This document shows, piece after piece, positions 36,528 through 49,079 of a DNA stretch of 64,000 nucleotides. Each line of letters starts with the position of its first letter. Positions within the stretch are counted from its first letter, which is position 1. The stretch covers positions 21,871,930 to 21,935,929 of the forward strand of contig JACMZG010000008.1 in the NCBI GenBank assembly GCA_018340805.1, read 5' to 3'. A program made the position numbers and the translations under genes. Source of the DNA: Microvelia longipes. Lineage: Eukaryota > Arthropoda > Insecta > Hemiptera > Veliidae. The notes beneath the pieces were generated by a model. It was not told the DNA's origin. It searched no databases and saw only the letters and a list, made by a program, of their open reading frames with translations.

Positions 36528-36545
36528 CTTTTTAAGCAGTTTTTA

Positions 36546-36872
36546 GCGTAATAAATTAATATAAATTAGAAAAATTACGGACGAAATAAAAAACGTGTAC
36601 ACCCGGTATAACCTTCGCGAGGTTAAGTTAGGACAATAATTCGAAAACAACAACATCTAAGTATAAGGTGCATTCACAATACTGCGGTAGCGATGCGTCC
36701 GGGCGTTGCGTGCGGTGACAGCTCAAATTCCAATCTATGTAATCGTAAGGAACGTTCTTAAACAACTTGCGGCATCGTCGCGGAAAATGGAAATTCCGCA
36801 AACCTACCAAACCTGCACAAATGATCTAGTGATTAGCATTTGATTGATTACAAAACACCTTAGAGCCTGACG
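36546..36872. other. GC-richer patch, possible DNA-transposon end
   Basis: From 36668 the sequence reads AGGTGCATTCACAATACTGC followed by a CG-rich GCGTTGCGTGCGG block, a style common at the ends of some insect hAT or PIF elements. No second end was found. 36865-36872 is the target duplication of the next element. Confidence 0.3.
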
Positions 36873-37208
36873 CATAGAGATATATACTAGAGGGGCATAG
36901 CCTATATCAATACATTAAGAAGCCTGAAACATCTTTTTGGGGCCCTCAGGGGCTCCGTGTAACCTCATTGAACCTCCTCCAAGAGTGAGTTAAGGTTATA
37001 ATAAATCAAATGTTTTTGTCTTCCCGCACATTGTTTGTGTTTTGATTTGTATTTTAAACTTTTTACTATAGACAAGTTATTGTATAGACAAGTACAAGTT
37101 ATGTGATGTTGTACTGATATTTATTTTGTTCCCAAGTGAGGCGGTCAGGTTATTTTTTCGATGTTTCAAAATTTAAACTATAGGCCCCTCTATTAATATA
37201 TCTCTATG
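36873..37208. mobile_element. MITE with 8-bp target duplication
   Basis: The ends are inverted: CATAGAGATATATACTAG followed by AGGGGC on the left, with the right end giving CATAGAGATATATTAATAG and AGGGGCC in complement. Flanks are GCCTGACG (36865-36872) and GCTTGACG (37209-37216), an 8-bp duplication with one change. At 336 bp with no coding sequence, it is most likely a hAT-type MITE. Confidence 0.85.
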
Positions 37209-37216
37209 GCTTGACG

Positions 37217-39244
37217 CGGAAGAAACCTTTCCGTTATCAAAGTTTTGGAACTTTTCTTACCCCTTCTTCCGATTAAGAGAAGAATACTTTTGCTTTGTTT
37301 GGATTTTGATTCTTGTCGTGCTTTAAGTCGTTTTATTTTTTATTATTATAATAAAAGAGTAATGTTTTTTATCTAAAAAATGAATATTATCTTGTTATTA
37401 AAACACAATATTGATATTTTATTACTTTTGTTTGTGCTGTGTCTTTTTAAAGTGTTAGGTAATTTTTCCTTTTAGTTTTGAGTATAGTTTAAAGTTGTTT
37501 TTTATGTTTCTATTCTTAAATCAAATTTATTTCTTAATATTCTCGGTGTTCGCTAATTTGAATGGTATAGTTTTATCTTGATCCGTTTATGTTATCATAA
37601 TGTAATTGTTTTGAAATGTTACACATTATTTCTGTTCTCTTGGTTTTACTGCCTTAATAGTATTTAACAAGTAGATCCCGGAGTTTAAATGTTTTTTTTT
37701 TTTTAAACACAAGACTATTAATTTCATTTAATAACAAGTACATTACATTATAATAAACTGAACAAGATAATACTTTGCCGTGTTGATCGGGTTGATCAGA
37801 TACAAAATATTTAAACTTAGACCATATGCAATTTTAAATAAGACAAAATAATTTGAACAAGAAGAAGAACTATCATTTAGTTTGAAAGTTCCCATTATCA
37901 TCAGACATGAGTAAATAAATTAAATATTTGATATAATGAAAAAATTAAGATGAAATTTAAAAAGACACAGCTCGTCCAAAACAACCTTTTCTTATTCGTT
38001 AAGTAGTGCACTCGAAAAAAAAGTTTAATTAGCCGCTCGTCTTAAGTAATTTAAAAAAAAACTAGTATTTAAAGATTCGCACCTAAATCTCTATTGGATG
38101 TGACAAAAATTTTTTTTAACACAAATTATCAACATTTTATAATAAATTGTTCTAATAAATGCAATAAAAACAAAAAATTTGAAAACCGCAAATAGTTGTT
38201 AACATTTACGCCCGTAGGAAAATTTGAGCCGACTCCCTGGTGGACAAAATGTGAACTACATGCCAGGTCTGACAGAAATCGTGTTTGTTTTCCTACTTGG
38301 TTTATATATTACTTTAGCATGGATATACGCAAAATTAACTTGACTAGAGAGCAGCACTGTTCGTTGGTAACATTGATGACAGAATATAACTATATAACTC
38401 TTTCATCAATTCCTTAATGAAACATATAATGATAAATAACGTAAACACTAATAATTAAGGATGAATTTTAGAAAAAACGTAAAAAATACTCTACTTGAAT
38501 TTCTTTCTACTTGAGTTTCATCGCAAAAAACGATGTGTTACCAACGTAACATCATAAAAAACATTTGTTTAAAACCTTATTATAATGTTTCAAATTTATC
38601 TGCTCAATACCCTAAACGTTTAAATGTTTTCATAAAATACTAAGTAAACTGAAACATGTATTGGAACCAATACAGACGATACATTCCTATAGTAACGTAT
38701 GGAGTTTTATTGCAAATACTATATACTGTAATAAACAATATTACATTGAATTTTTTCTTGTAACTGGTGTGATATATCTTTTAAAGTCATACAAAGTTTC
38801 CAACTCACTGACTGGAAGAATAGAGGAGTCGGAAAAGAATTTTCCATAGCGAGTAGAAACAAGTATCCTTTGTAAACGCAAGCCGTTCTCAAACAGTGTA
38901 AATATGCTGTCTTTTCTACAGCCATCGCTGTATTTTTATTCAGACAATTTATCTATTTTTATTTTTCCTCATTTATAGCGTGGATAGGAAATGTATTGCG
39001 TTTGCACAACAATGTGAAACCGAGATTTCACTTGAATCATCAGTTTAAGTTGTTTTAAGACCTCCTGAGTGGCTTTTTACAAAGTTGTCTATCTGTATGT
39101 GTGTGTTTGTTACTATCGTTGATCCTTGCTTTTACCCTAGACTAGAGAGTTGAAACTTAATACAAAAATCATTCTTTAGGTCTAGTTAACCGGAAATAAT
39201 GGCTCAGTAAAACTTCATATGACGTGGAAAATTTTTTAGATTGA
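37217..39244. other. AT-rich non-coding stretch
   Basis: No gene or element recognised. Several T and A runs occur, for example at 37688 and 38112. The short frames at 38196 and 38661 show no domain. Confidence 0.55.
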
Positions 39245-40440
39245 TTTAAATTTGGCATGCGTGTAGTCATATATATTAGGACTTACAAATGTGCCAAGTT
39301 TCTTCTTTTCTTTAGAATTAATTCATTGTTTATCAAATAACGTATACAAAATTTAAAAAATTTGTAAAAAATCTAAAAATAATCTAATAAAGTTGAATTT
39401 TTGGTCAAGTATATTCCTTTATGCAGTATATAAGTACACGAAGTTTCATTTTAATACGGATAATACGCTTGCAAAAACGAATGTATTTCAGTCTGAGTAC
39501 AAACAAGCGAAGCTGAAGACGTACAGAATTTGATATTCAAGCGAAACTGAAGACGTAGTGCAAACATATCAAATGAGAAGCTGAAGACGTAGTGCAGTAT
39601 AAATTTGGCCAATCATATTCTGATGACAAGCGAACTCGTACGTAAGCGAAGCTGAAGACGAGTGCAGTATAATTTGGCCATATCATATTCTGATGACAAG
39701 CGAAGCTGAAGACGTAGTGCAGTATAAATTTGGCCATATCATATTCTGATGACAAGCGAAGCTGAAGACGTAGTGCAGTATAAATTTGGCCATATCATAT
39801 TCTGATGACAAGCGAAGCAAGTCCGAAGTATTGAGAATCTCGCTTTGTTTTTATATCTGAGGATCTTGTCACTAGGTTGTATAAACCAGTATTTATATGT
39901 AAGAAAAGGCTTTATTCGCTCGATATTTGCCTAAATATTTAAATTTAGCCCGCATGTAGTCATATATATTAGGACTTGCAAATGTGCCAAGTTTCTTCTT
40001 TTCATCAGAATTAATTCAATTTTATCAAATAACGTATACAAAATTTAAAAAATCTAAAAATAATCTAATAAAGTTGAATTTTTGGTCAAGTATATTCCTT
40101 TATGCAGTATATAAGTACACGAAGTTTCATTTCAATACGGATACAATGCGCTGCAATGAAACAAATGTATTTTCAGTCTGAGGACCAACCAAGCGAAGCT
40201 GAAGACGTAGTGCAGTATAAATTTGGCCATATCATATTCTGATGACAAGCGAAGCTGAAGACGTAGTGCAGTATAAATTTGGCCATATCATATTCTGATG
40301 ACAAGCGAAGCGAGTCCGAAGTATTTGAGAATCTCGCGTTGTTTTTTATATCTGAGGATCTTGTCACTAGGTTGTATAAACCAGTATTTATATGTAAGAA
40401 AAGGCTTTATTCGCTCGATATTTGCCTAAATAATTAAATA
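39245..40440. repeat. Tandem duplication containing 56-bp minisatellite arrays
   Basis: Two copies of one segment: about 39250-39940 and 39950-40440. Both start with a GTAGTCATATATATTAGGAC block, contain CAAATAACGTATACAAAATT and end with TTTATTCGCTCGATATTTGCC. Inside each lies a minisatellite with unit about 56 bp (AAGCGAAGCTGAAGACGTAG, GCAGTATAAATTTGGCCA, TATCATATTCTGATGAC): about 5 units at 39535-39820 and about 2.5 at 40185-40315. The arrays end in GCGAAGCGAGTCCGAAGTA. The unit shares GCGAAGC and CAGTATAAATTTG with the body of the 5S-derived SINE. Confidence 0.9.
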
Positions 40441-41087
40441 ACCAGTTTAATATTATATACTTTTAATAAATAATTGATGTTTGCCATTCAAATTTTTGCC
40501 AATTTTAATTTTATGGCCATTTATCTGGTTATCAGGTGTCGCTAAAAATACACAAAAATACACATATTAATATAACCTTGTTTTCAAGGACTTCAAAACT
40601 TCGTTAGCAAATTTTTCTAAAGGAAAATTAAAGGTATACTAAATAATTATTACCTTTGTAAAAGCCTCTTAAAGTGATTTACAGGAACTAAAGCTTATTC
40701 ATGATGTTAAGCACATGTTTAAATCAATATATACCTTGTCAAAATATCTGCAATTTAAGAATGAAGCGGAATTATTATTTAAGCACAAATATAACTTCAA
40801 ATATTGGTTAAATTTTTCATATCGTAAAAACTTAAATTTAAAAAAAATCTTAAACAAACTTTGACAATATTTGAACATTGTTAAATAATCAGACAAAGAA
40901 AAACTAATGATTCAATCATTAAACAAGAATTGAGGTTGTATTAATGCTAAGCATTACAGCCGCTGCCTTTACTTTGCTTAATCAATTTCAATAGTAACTG
41001 TGATTTAATAAAGGAAAAGAAACATTATTTATTCAGAACCTAACCTGAATTATAATGTAATTTGATTGGGAAAGAGAAATTTTCCCT
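40441..41087. other. AT-rich non-coding stretch
   Basis: Nothing recognised. Confidence 0.5.
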
Positions 41088-41190
41088 AACTAACTCTATC
41101 CTCCACTCTAACTGTAAGCTCTAACTCTATCTCTCCACTCTGAAGGTAATTCTAACTCTATCTCTCCACTCTAACCATAAGCTATTACTC
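41088..41190. repeat. Short tandem repeat, about 30-bp unit
   Basis: Three imperfect copies of AACTCTATCTCTCCACTCTA followed by ACxxTAAGCT. No coding potential. Confidence 0.8.
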
Positions 41191-41565
41191 AAAGCAGGAA
41201 GGTAAAACCGCAAGTAGTTGCTGTTAGTACCTTTATAGAAATAAACCTTAAAACACATTTTATCACACCATTTAGTTCTCTTTGATCCTGAAAAACCATT
41301 ATGGTTTTAGAACACTTAAAGAATAGAATAAGAAATTAGATTCTTTAAATAATTTCACTTTTTTCTCGCCTAAACCCTTTTTCTTTTAATATTTATATTA
41401 TCTAATTATTAAAAAATTCTGGGAAGCATTATGACCAAAGATAATCATAATTAGAGTCCTAGAGCTAGACCTGAAAAACAAGACTACTCATTATTTACTG
41501 CTTTATACCTCAAATGATAAATAAAATATGGAATTTCCAAAGGAAAACTAGGATTAAGGTCTAAG

Positions 41566-41566
<1 letters not shown>
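41191..41566. other. AT-rich non-coding stretch
   Basis: Nothing recognised between the tandem repeat and the TA tract. Confidence 0.45.
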
Positions 41567-41645
<79 letters not shown>

Positions 41646-41660
41646 GTGTGTGTGCGTGTA
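41567..41660. repeat. (TA)n tract with GTGTGTGTGTGCGTGTATGTA edge
   Basis: About 75 bp of pure TA, then a TG run. The sequence after it (TTTCTACGGGACACG, then TTTCGAACGC) resembles the sequence following the TA tracts at 45652 and 51163. Confidence 0.9.
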
Positions 41661-42522
41661 TGTACTAGATGTTAGTTCCTAGACGTTTCTACGGGACACG
41701 AAAACTTTCGAACGCTTTTCGGAAACTTAATAGTAGTTCATATGAAATGTATATATGTTTCTGTCTTTTGGTTTTAAGAGAAGATTCCAATTTGAAGAAG
41801 ACGTCGCTATTAGGCAGCCTTGAAGGCAACATGTTTTAATAGTAGCTCCAGAAGAAATCATTTTACTTAGTGAACCCTTTCGTGTAGAGTTATGAAATTT
41901 AGCAGAGAGATTTGTAATGTAATCCTCTACTAGGATGTGTAATTTTAACATGATAACATAACTTTATCAAGTCCTTTTTTAACTTTTTTTAGAGAAATTA
42001 TGTGTAGTTAAAGTTGAGAATTCAATATTAAGTGACCTTAAAATTGAAAGTGTCAGCATTTATTTTATTTTTACTGACTCGTGTCAATAATGTTTGTGAA
42101 CTATTTTTAGCTGAATTAGCAGAACCTATAGAGTGAGTGAATTTTAAACATTTTTTTAATATAGACTTTATTCAATGGGACATATCTTTTATTTGTATTT
42201 AATTTAAACTGAATTGGCATTTTACCTTCCGTAAATATTTAATTATATTTGCACTGAAGCTAAAGAAAAGTTACATTAACACCTTTATTTAGCAAAGAGG
42301 GCCAAACAGCAGTTTCTTTTATTCTTTCCTAATTATCATTTATCTTTTTTTTGTTTGGTGGTATTTTTCTAAGTTTTGAGCTACTAAACTTACACAAGAG
42401 TACTTTCCTCTCATTATTAAAAGCTTTTAATGTCAATTTTAAAGCTTAAATTAAATTTTTAATAATGACTCATCAACAATGAAGAATTTAAAAACTAATG
42501 AGATGAACTGTTTTAACTAAAT
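41661..42522. other. Non-coding stretch
   Basis: The first 150 bases belong to the TA-tract-associated repeat. The rest is AT-rich with no recognised content. Confidence 0.45.
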
Positions 42523-44360
42523 GTGGCCAATATTCTTAAAATGAAATCATCTGAGGAACAGCACTATTTTTCAAGTTATTTAGCTTACAGGTGTGGTCTT
42601 GTTATGAATGCCAGAAAACAGAACCCTTTACCATTGCTAGTTAGCGAAAATAATATAATTGAGATTAAAGTAAATGTTAATACTGACATTGGGAAATTAG
42701 TATCAGGCTTGGCTTCCCAAAGACCCAAAGTTATTAAGAAAACTTGTAAACAGTGGAGAGAAACTGTGAGACAAGAATACGAGAAAATGCATGTTGTACT
42801 AGAAGACAAGAAAAATAATTTATTTATGGAGTTTTCTAGTACTGATGCTAGAAGTACAATTTCTGCTATAGCAGATGAGATCAAGACTAAATTAGAAATA
42901 GATATGAATGAAGATATTGAAACCATTAATGTATTGCTAGTGGCAAAATATTGATTAGAATAGCTCAAAGGATATTGAGAAAAATAAGAATATTATAGAA
43001 GAAACAACTACTAAATAGCAACGGCGGATCTGTTAATATAGAACTTGAGGTTGAAGGAAGAAAGATGCTGAAACTTCATCTCAACGAGAAGAAATTAGTT
43101 TTGGACGTTTACCTTTGCAGAACTCAGACAGCTCATTGGAGCATAGGGAGTCCTTTAGCTTTAATGATATAGATAGGGCTACAGTAGCATTCAATGCACT
43201 GGAAGAGTCTGTAATACATGTCTTAGGAGAAGAGAAGAATCAGATTAAAAATCCTGATGTAATAAAAATACTCGGTTTAATATCAATAGCGAAGCAAGTA
43301 TCTTATGATCTTTCTCTTAAACTTGTTAGACTATCTGCTCAGAGTAATAAGATTGTAAACAATAGACCCCCTACTAGTAGTATTGTAACTAGCGATACTT
43401 TAACATCATGTAAAAAAGTATCTCTGTCTCAATATGATTCCATAAACCAAGTCACTATGGAAGAAACTAAAACTAATAAAAGTCATGTGGACAGAAAAAC
43501 TAGTACATATGCTGAGATAGTTTTGATAAATGTAATAATACTGTAAGTAAGGCTTGTTTTGAGAGCAGTGCTCAGAATATTGAACCCAGTAAATCACAAG
43601 GAAAGCAAACAGCTCAAAGTAGTAGGTTAGCTAGCAGAATACCTAGATTAATTAACAGTGTGGTGATCAAGCCTTTGTCTTTTGGTCAAATAAAAGATAG
43701 AGAACTTTTAAGAAATACTATTTTTAATAAGTTGAAGCCTGAATTACCTCAAGACCTTAAAGTCTAAGAGTTATTAATAAAAATAATGAAGTGGCTTGTC
43801 TATTGAATGTGAATCTGTTAAGGACAGAGATACTTTATTAACTTTTGATAGATTTGAAGAAATAGGTTTAGTAGCAACAATCCCTAGTTTTCCTAAGGAG
43901 GCTGTTGTTATAGTTGGTGTTGATAAAAACCTAAAAAGAATGAGTTTCTAATAGCCTCTGAAATCTAAATCTTTCTAAGTTAGGATTTAGTAGAAACGAT
44001 TATGGAAATCAAGTGATCCCTCGATTCACTAGAACATGTCCCTGGATTAAAGGGGACAATGCTATTCGGTGGATAGTAGAAATGCCTTATGCTCTGAAGC
44101 ATGAGTTGCTAAAAAGTTGGTACCGTAAATATTGAATGGTCTTCTAGCAGCTACCAGTGAAACACTATGATTGGGTTACCAGATGTTTTACCTGTCTGAG
44201 AACGGGTCATACAAAAAATCAGTGTGACAAAGAAAAAGTGTGCTCTCACTGCTCTGAACCCCACCATTTAAGAGCAAACTGCCCAATAATCAAAGAGCAG
44301 CCAGTGTGTGGCTCTTGTAGAGATAAAGAAGAAAACATAATCATTCTATACTAGATCCGA
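42523..44360 (+). pseudogene. LINE ORF1 (gag-like) with CCHC zinc knuckles, decayed
   Basis: Two open segments, 42523-42954 and 43115-43546, are rich in charged helical sequence. They are followed by readable pieces such as NSVVIKPLSFGQIKDRELLR and TLLTFDRFEEIGLVATIPSF, which resemble the RNA-recognition-like part of gag-type ORF1 proteins. At 44157-44354 lie RCFTCLRTGHTKNQC and CSHCSEPHHLRANC, two adjacent zinc knuckles typical of ORF1 in I/R1/Jockey-type LINEs. A run of frameshifts and stops between 43546 and 44157 kills the frame. No reverse transcriptase follows; instead the sequence soon reaches a poly-A tail, so the middle of the element is deleted. Confidence 0.78.
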
Positions 44361-44689
44361 ATTGTTTAGAGTTTCAGAATGCACTAATGTGCAGGAAGTT
44401 GCTACAAACCGAACCTAGCATAAGTATCTACTTATAATTTAGCTGTAGTTCAGAGAATATGTATAAGGAATTTATGTAGACGATATTAGTTTAGAGCTCC
44501 ATAACTGAGATACCAGTTTACACTTGTACAGTTTACACAGTTTACTCTCTTTCTAATATTATTATTTCAGTTACAGTAATATCTTTTATCTTCTTTTTAT
44601 CTCTATTTATATTTAGTAATATTTATTTTCATATTATCACCTATATATTTCTATTTATTTATTTATCTAAAAAAATTTTTTTTTCATTC

Positions 44690-44748
44690 AGGATGGCACA
44701 ATGGACCCACCTAAGAGGTCTAAGTGCCCTGGAATTTTCCACCTGAGC

Positions 44749-44780
<32 letters not shown>
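44690..44780 (+). repeat. LINE 3' end with poly-A tail
   Basis: GGATGGCACAATGGACCCAC and TAAGAGGTCTAAGTGCC precede about 29 A (44752-44780). This is a retroposon 3' end and probably belongs to the ORF1 remnant upstream. Confidence 0.65.
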
Positions 44781-44782
<2 letters not shown>

Positions 44783-44985
44783 AGACGTCTATTTACCCAC
44801 TAATCAATAAAGATACAAATTATTTTTTTTTTTTGTTGAAAATACTCTATTAGACTAAACTCCTCATATTGTAAATAAATAAATAATATTGCAATTTTAA
44901 TAAGTTTGAACGAATATAAAAATAATAAATTATAATTAATAATAATTATGATTTAGAATGAGCACCTGTCGAGTTGTACAAGATT
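44781..44985. other. Short AT-rich gap
   Basis: 44835-44930 (GAAAATACTCTATTAGAC, AAACTCCTCATATTGTAAATAAA, split here) closely matches 28737-28830, a dispersed repeat of about 95 bp in the same orientation. Confidence 0.6.
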
Positions 44986-45099
44986 AAAGGAACGAAGAAG
45001 AGAGTCTCTCCACAAAACAATAATTTATTCAGAGCGCTTTCAACCTAACATGAGGCCATCAGCCTCACGCTAGAAGTAGTGTTTATTATTAAGTTATTA

Positions 45100-45313
45100 T
45101 TAAGTAGAGATTACATGGTGCAATGTGGTGTTTGCAGGTCGGAGTACCCAGGTCAGACAGGCAGGCTGCATAAGTACCTGTATTTCAGAGGACGTAAAGA
45201 ATACAGGTGGCAGATTTTTAGAACATATAAGCTCCAAAAGTCATGTGGATGGTCCCCATCAAGTTGGATTTCTTAATTTCACTGATAAAGGATGGAGGCT
45301 CAACTTTTTATAG
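45100..45313 (+). pseudogene. Penelope-type GIY-YIG endonuclease relic
   Basis: One frame reads YMVQCGVCRSEYPGQTGRL, matching the CxxCxxxYVGQTGR block of Penelope-like GIY-YIG endonucleases, with Pro at the variable position. In the next frame NTGGRFLEHISSKSHVDG continues with the FxEH block. A frameshift lies near 45175. No reverse transcriptase is attached. Confidence 0.7.
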
Positions 45314-45651
45314 AAATTAGAGATTTTAAGAAGCCAGGAAGCAGTGAAAGAGCTCAACCTGAATGTAAGAGGGGAAAGGTTACCTACCCCTTCTTCAGGC
45401 TCTTTTTAAGGTGCCGCCCCACCTCCAATCAGTCAGCCTATCACGACTCACCGACATCGATGAGTCGAAAAAGGAGAGAAGGAAAACTGCTAGTTCCACT
45501 GTTAGACATGTGTTTACCTTTAATGTCTCTTTACTGTTTTAGCGAATTTTCATAATGAAAATGTTATTCGGATGACGGAAGTTGAGGGTGGGAGTGAGCG
45601 GAATCGTTCCTATTGGCTTCCTGATAACAAAAAAATATGTCCGAAAAAAGT

Positions 45652-47083
<1,432 letters not shown>

Positions 47084-47296
47084 AGCCTCTCAGGCCCGAA
47101 GCGGGCCTGTGTGGAGAGGCTGTGAAAATTCGCTCGTACATGGCAAAATGCCATGTAACAAGAACAATATGAAACAAACACATCATACAAAACAACAACA
47201 ATGTGGCGCGAAGCGGCCCGGTGGGCCGACGCCGCGGAGCGGACGAGGCGCGAAGCGCCGAGGTCGCGTAGCGGCTACGGGCCAAGGCCCGTATTT
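47084..47296. repeat. GC-rich hairpin cluster
   Basis: Stands out in AT-rich DNA. 47084-47120 folds as nested stems GCCTCTC-GGCCCG / CGGGCC-GAGAGGC. 47138-47156 is ACATGGCA/TGCCATGT. From 47203, successive GCGCGAAGCG, CCGCGGAGCGG, GGCGCGAAGCGCC and CGTAGCGGCTACG hairpins follow, then GGGCCAAGGCCC. Short loops of GAAG or GTAG type recur. No protein is encoded. Confidence 0.85.
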
Positions 47297-47489
47297 TCTT
47301 TATGTTATATCTGGTAATTTTTATTTATATTTACTTATATTTGTTTACTGTTTAACAGTTTTAACTTTGATATTTATTTATTTTGACTATATTTTATACA
47401 TATAGACACTTATGATGCCCTCATGTTAGGTTCAAAGCGCTCTGTTAATATTATTGTTTTGAGGAAAGACAATTTTCTTCGTTCCTTTA

Positions 47490-48278
47490 ATAATAATTAT
47501 ATTTAAAGATAGGATGGTCGCGAATGAACAATCTGCTGGAAATATTAGCACACAATTGGTTTTCTATTAATAAGCCTTATAATACATTACCTTTGTATAA
47601 TAAATAACCAGTTGAAACAAAGAGAAATAGTTTAAGATAATTTTCGAAATATTGTTAGCTTCCAATATAGCACAAACAAATTTTAAATTAAATTTTAAGT
47701 TGCTAAAGTTCTTTTATTAGCAACATTATTTAATAAAACTATAAAACTATTTTTTTTCATTTCACAAGTTTCGAGGTAAAGAGAACCTAATCATTTATTA
47801 CTTTCAAAACTCCTTCAAACAAACTAAATAAACAAACAGCAGATCAAATTAAACTAGAAAATTGAGACTATTTTAGTTGTAAAACGGAAAATATTTTGAT
47901 AGAGTTGGGTTTATATTGCGTTGTGTTAGGGTAAAAGTTAGCACTCGATTAGAAAGTTTTAAACGAGCTTTTAAAAAATTGAAAATGACGACAGAAAGTG
48001 GGCCTGAGTTTTTGTAATTTCCATGGAAAGAACAAAGTTTTCTCAGTCACTCAGGAAGCTTTAACTTTTCGAATTCACAACAGTTTATTGTACAATAGAT
48101 GAGGAATAAAGAGACTTTAGAGTCGAGTTGACTTTAAGACAAACAAAATACTTTTTATTACTAATTAGATTTAAAGCTTGAATTGAACTGAAAACTTGTA
48201 ACCAAAATCACTCCGATACTTACAATAAATTAACTAATTTTTAATACGACAATGCGATATGAATTTTTATATGTATGT
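47490..48278. other. AT-rich non-coding stretch
   Basis: Nothing recognised. Confidence 0.5.
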
Positions 48279-48296
48279 ATGTATATATATCATATA

Positions 48297-48381
<85 letters not shown>
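48279..48381. repeat. (TA)n microsatellite
   Basis: About 100 bp, directly abutting the CAGGGTGTCCCGG end of the next element. Confidence 0.93.
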
Positions 48382-48385
<4 letters not shown>

Positions 48386-49014
48386 GGTGTCCCGGATGGA
48401 CTTAACGATACGTGTAAATGAAAAAAAAATTTATTTTTTCGAAAAAAGTCACTCTTTATAAAAGCTTCTGCATGTCTTTAAACTAAGATTTATCATATTT
48501 ATATTTTTTTATTTTTTGAGGGTGGACCCAAAAACTGCAATTTTTGAAAAATGTACGAAGAGTAAAGTAGGCTTAATTTTGACTTTTCGGAAAAAAAAAG
48601 TATTCTTCATAAATTTGTTTAATTGTCCCCCTGAGACAAATTTTCCATAAAAAAATTAAAATAAAAAATTTTCAAAATCACCCATTTTGCCCCATCACCC
48701 AAATTTTGGAAAAATTAAAAGTTGTTCAATGTGGATAAATGATACATCGTTTTAAAGTCTTGATTACTGGAACAAAAATTGTAGTATGTAAACTTCGATT
48801 CAAGTAACACTAACTAAGATATTTTTAATTTTTCTGTTTTTGTCTTTATCAAACTCAACCACTCTCACTTTTTCTTTCCAGTTTTATTAAAATATCTTAG
48901 TTAGTGTTACTGAATCGAAGTTTACAATACTACAATTTTTGTTCCAGTAATCAAGACCTTTAAAACGATGTACATTTATCCACATTGAACAACTTTTAAT
49001 TTTTCCAAAAATTT
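48382..49014. mobile_element. Palindromic element with CAGGGTGTCCCGG end
   Basis: ACAGGGTGTCCCGGATGGAC at 48382 resembles a common insect DNA-transposon terminus. At 48701-48839 and 48886-49014 lies an inverted repeat with about 130-bp arms, nearly identical (for example GTTGTTCAATGTGGATAAAT and CTTGATTACTGGAACAAAAA), around a 46-bp spacer. No coding sequence. How the terminus and the palindrome relate is uncertain. Confidence 0.72.
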
Positions 49015-49079
49015 AAAATAAGGGACTTTATCTTTGAGGGGGGGTAAACAGCGTTGCCAATCTACGCTTAGGATAGAAA

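Larger units (their letters stand above)
32084..36545 (-). mobile_element. Near full-length LINE with PHD-finger ORF1, endonuclease and reverse transcriptase
   Basis: Read on the minus strand: ORF1 starting at 36527, ORF2 with apurinic-type endonuclease and reverse transcriptase, a C-terminal extension ending at 32566, a 3' UTR of about 480 bp and a poly-A tail (about 24 T on the plus strand, 32086-32108). The length of about 4.4 kb and the domain order match CR1/L2/Jockey-type LINEs. There is no RNase H. A few stops or frameshifts separate the parts, so it is probably dead but recent. Target duplications could not be located. Confidence 0.9.

Noticed and set aside
39535..40320. CRISPR-like regular array
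   Set aside because: Units of 56 bp repeat as a whole without variable spacers, and the DNA is eukaryotic; it is a minisatellite.
42585..42968. 127-residue minus-strand frame
   Set aside because: Antisense to the LINE ORF1 segment, which has the coherent zinc-knuckle context downstream.
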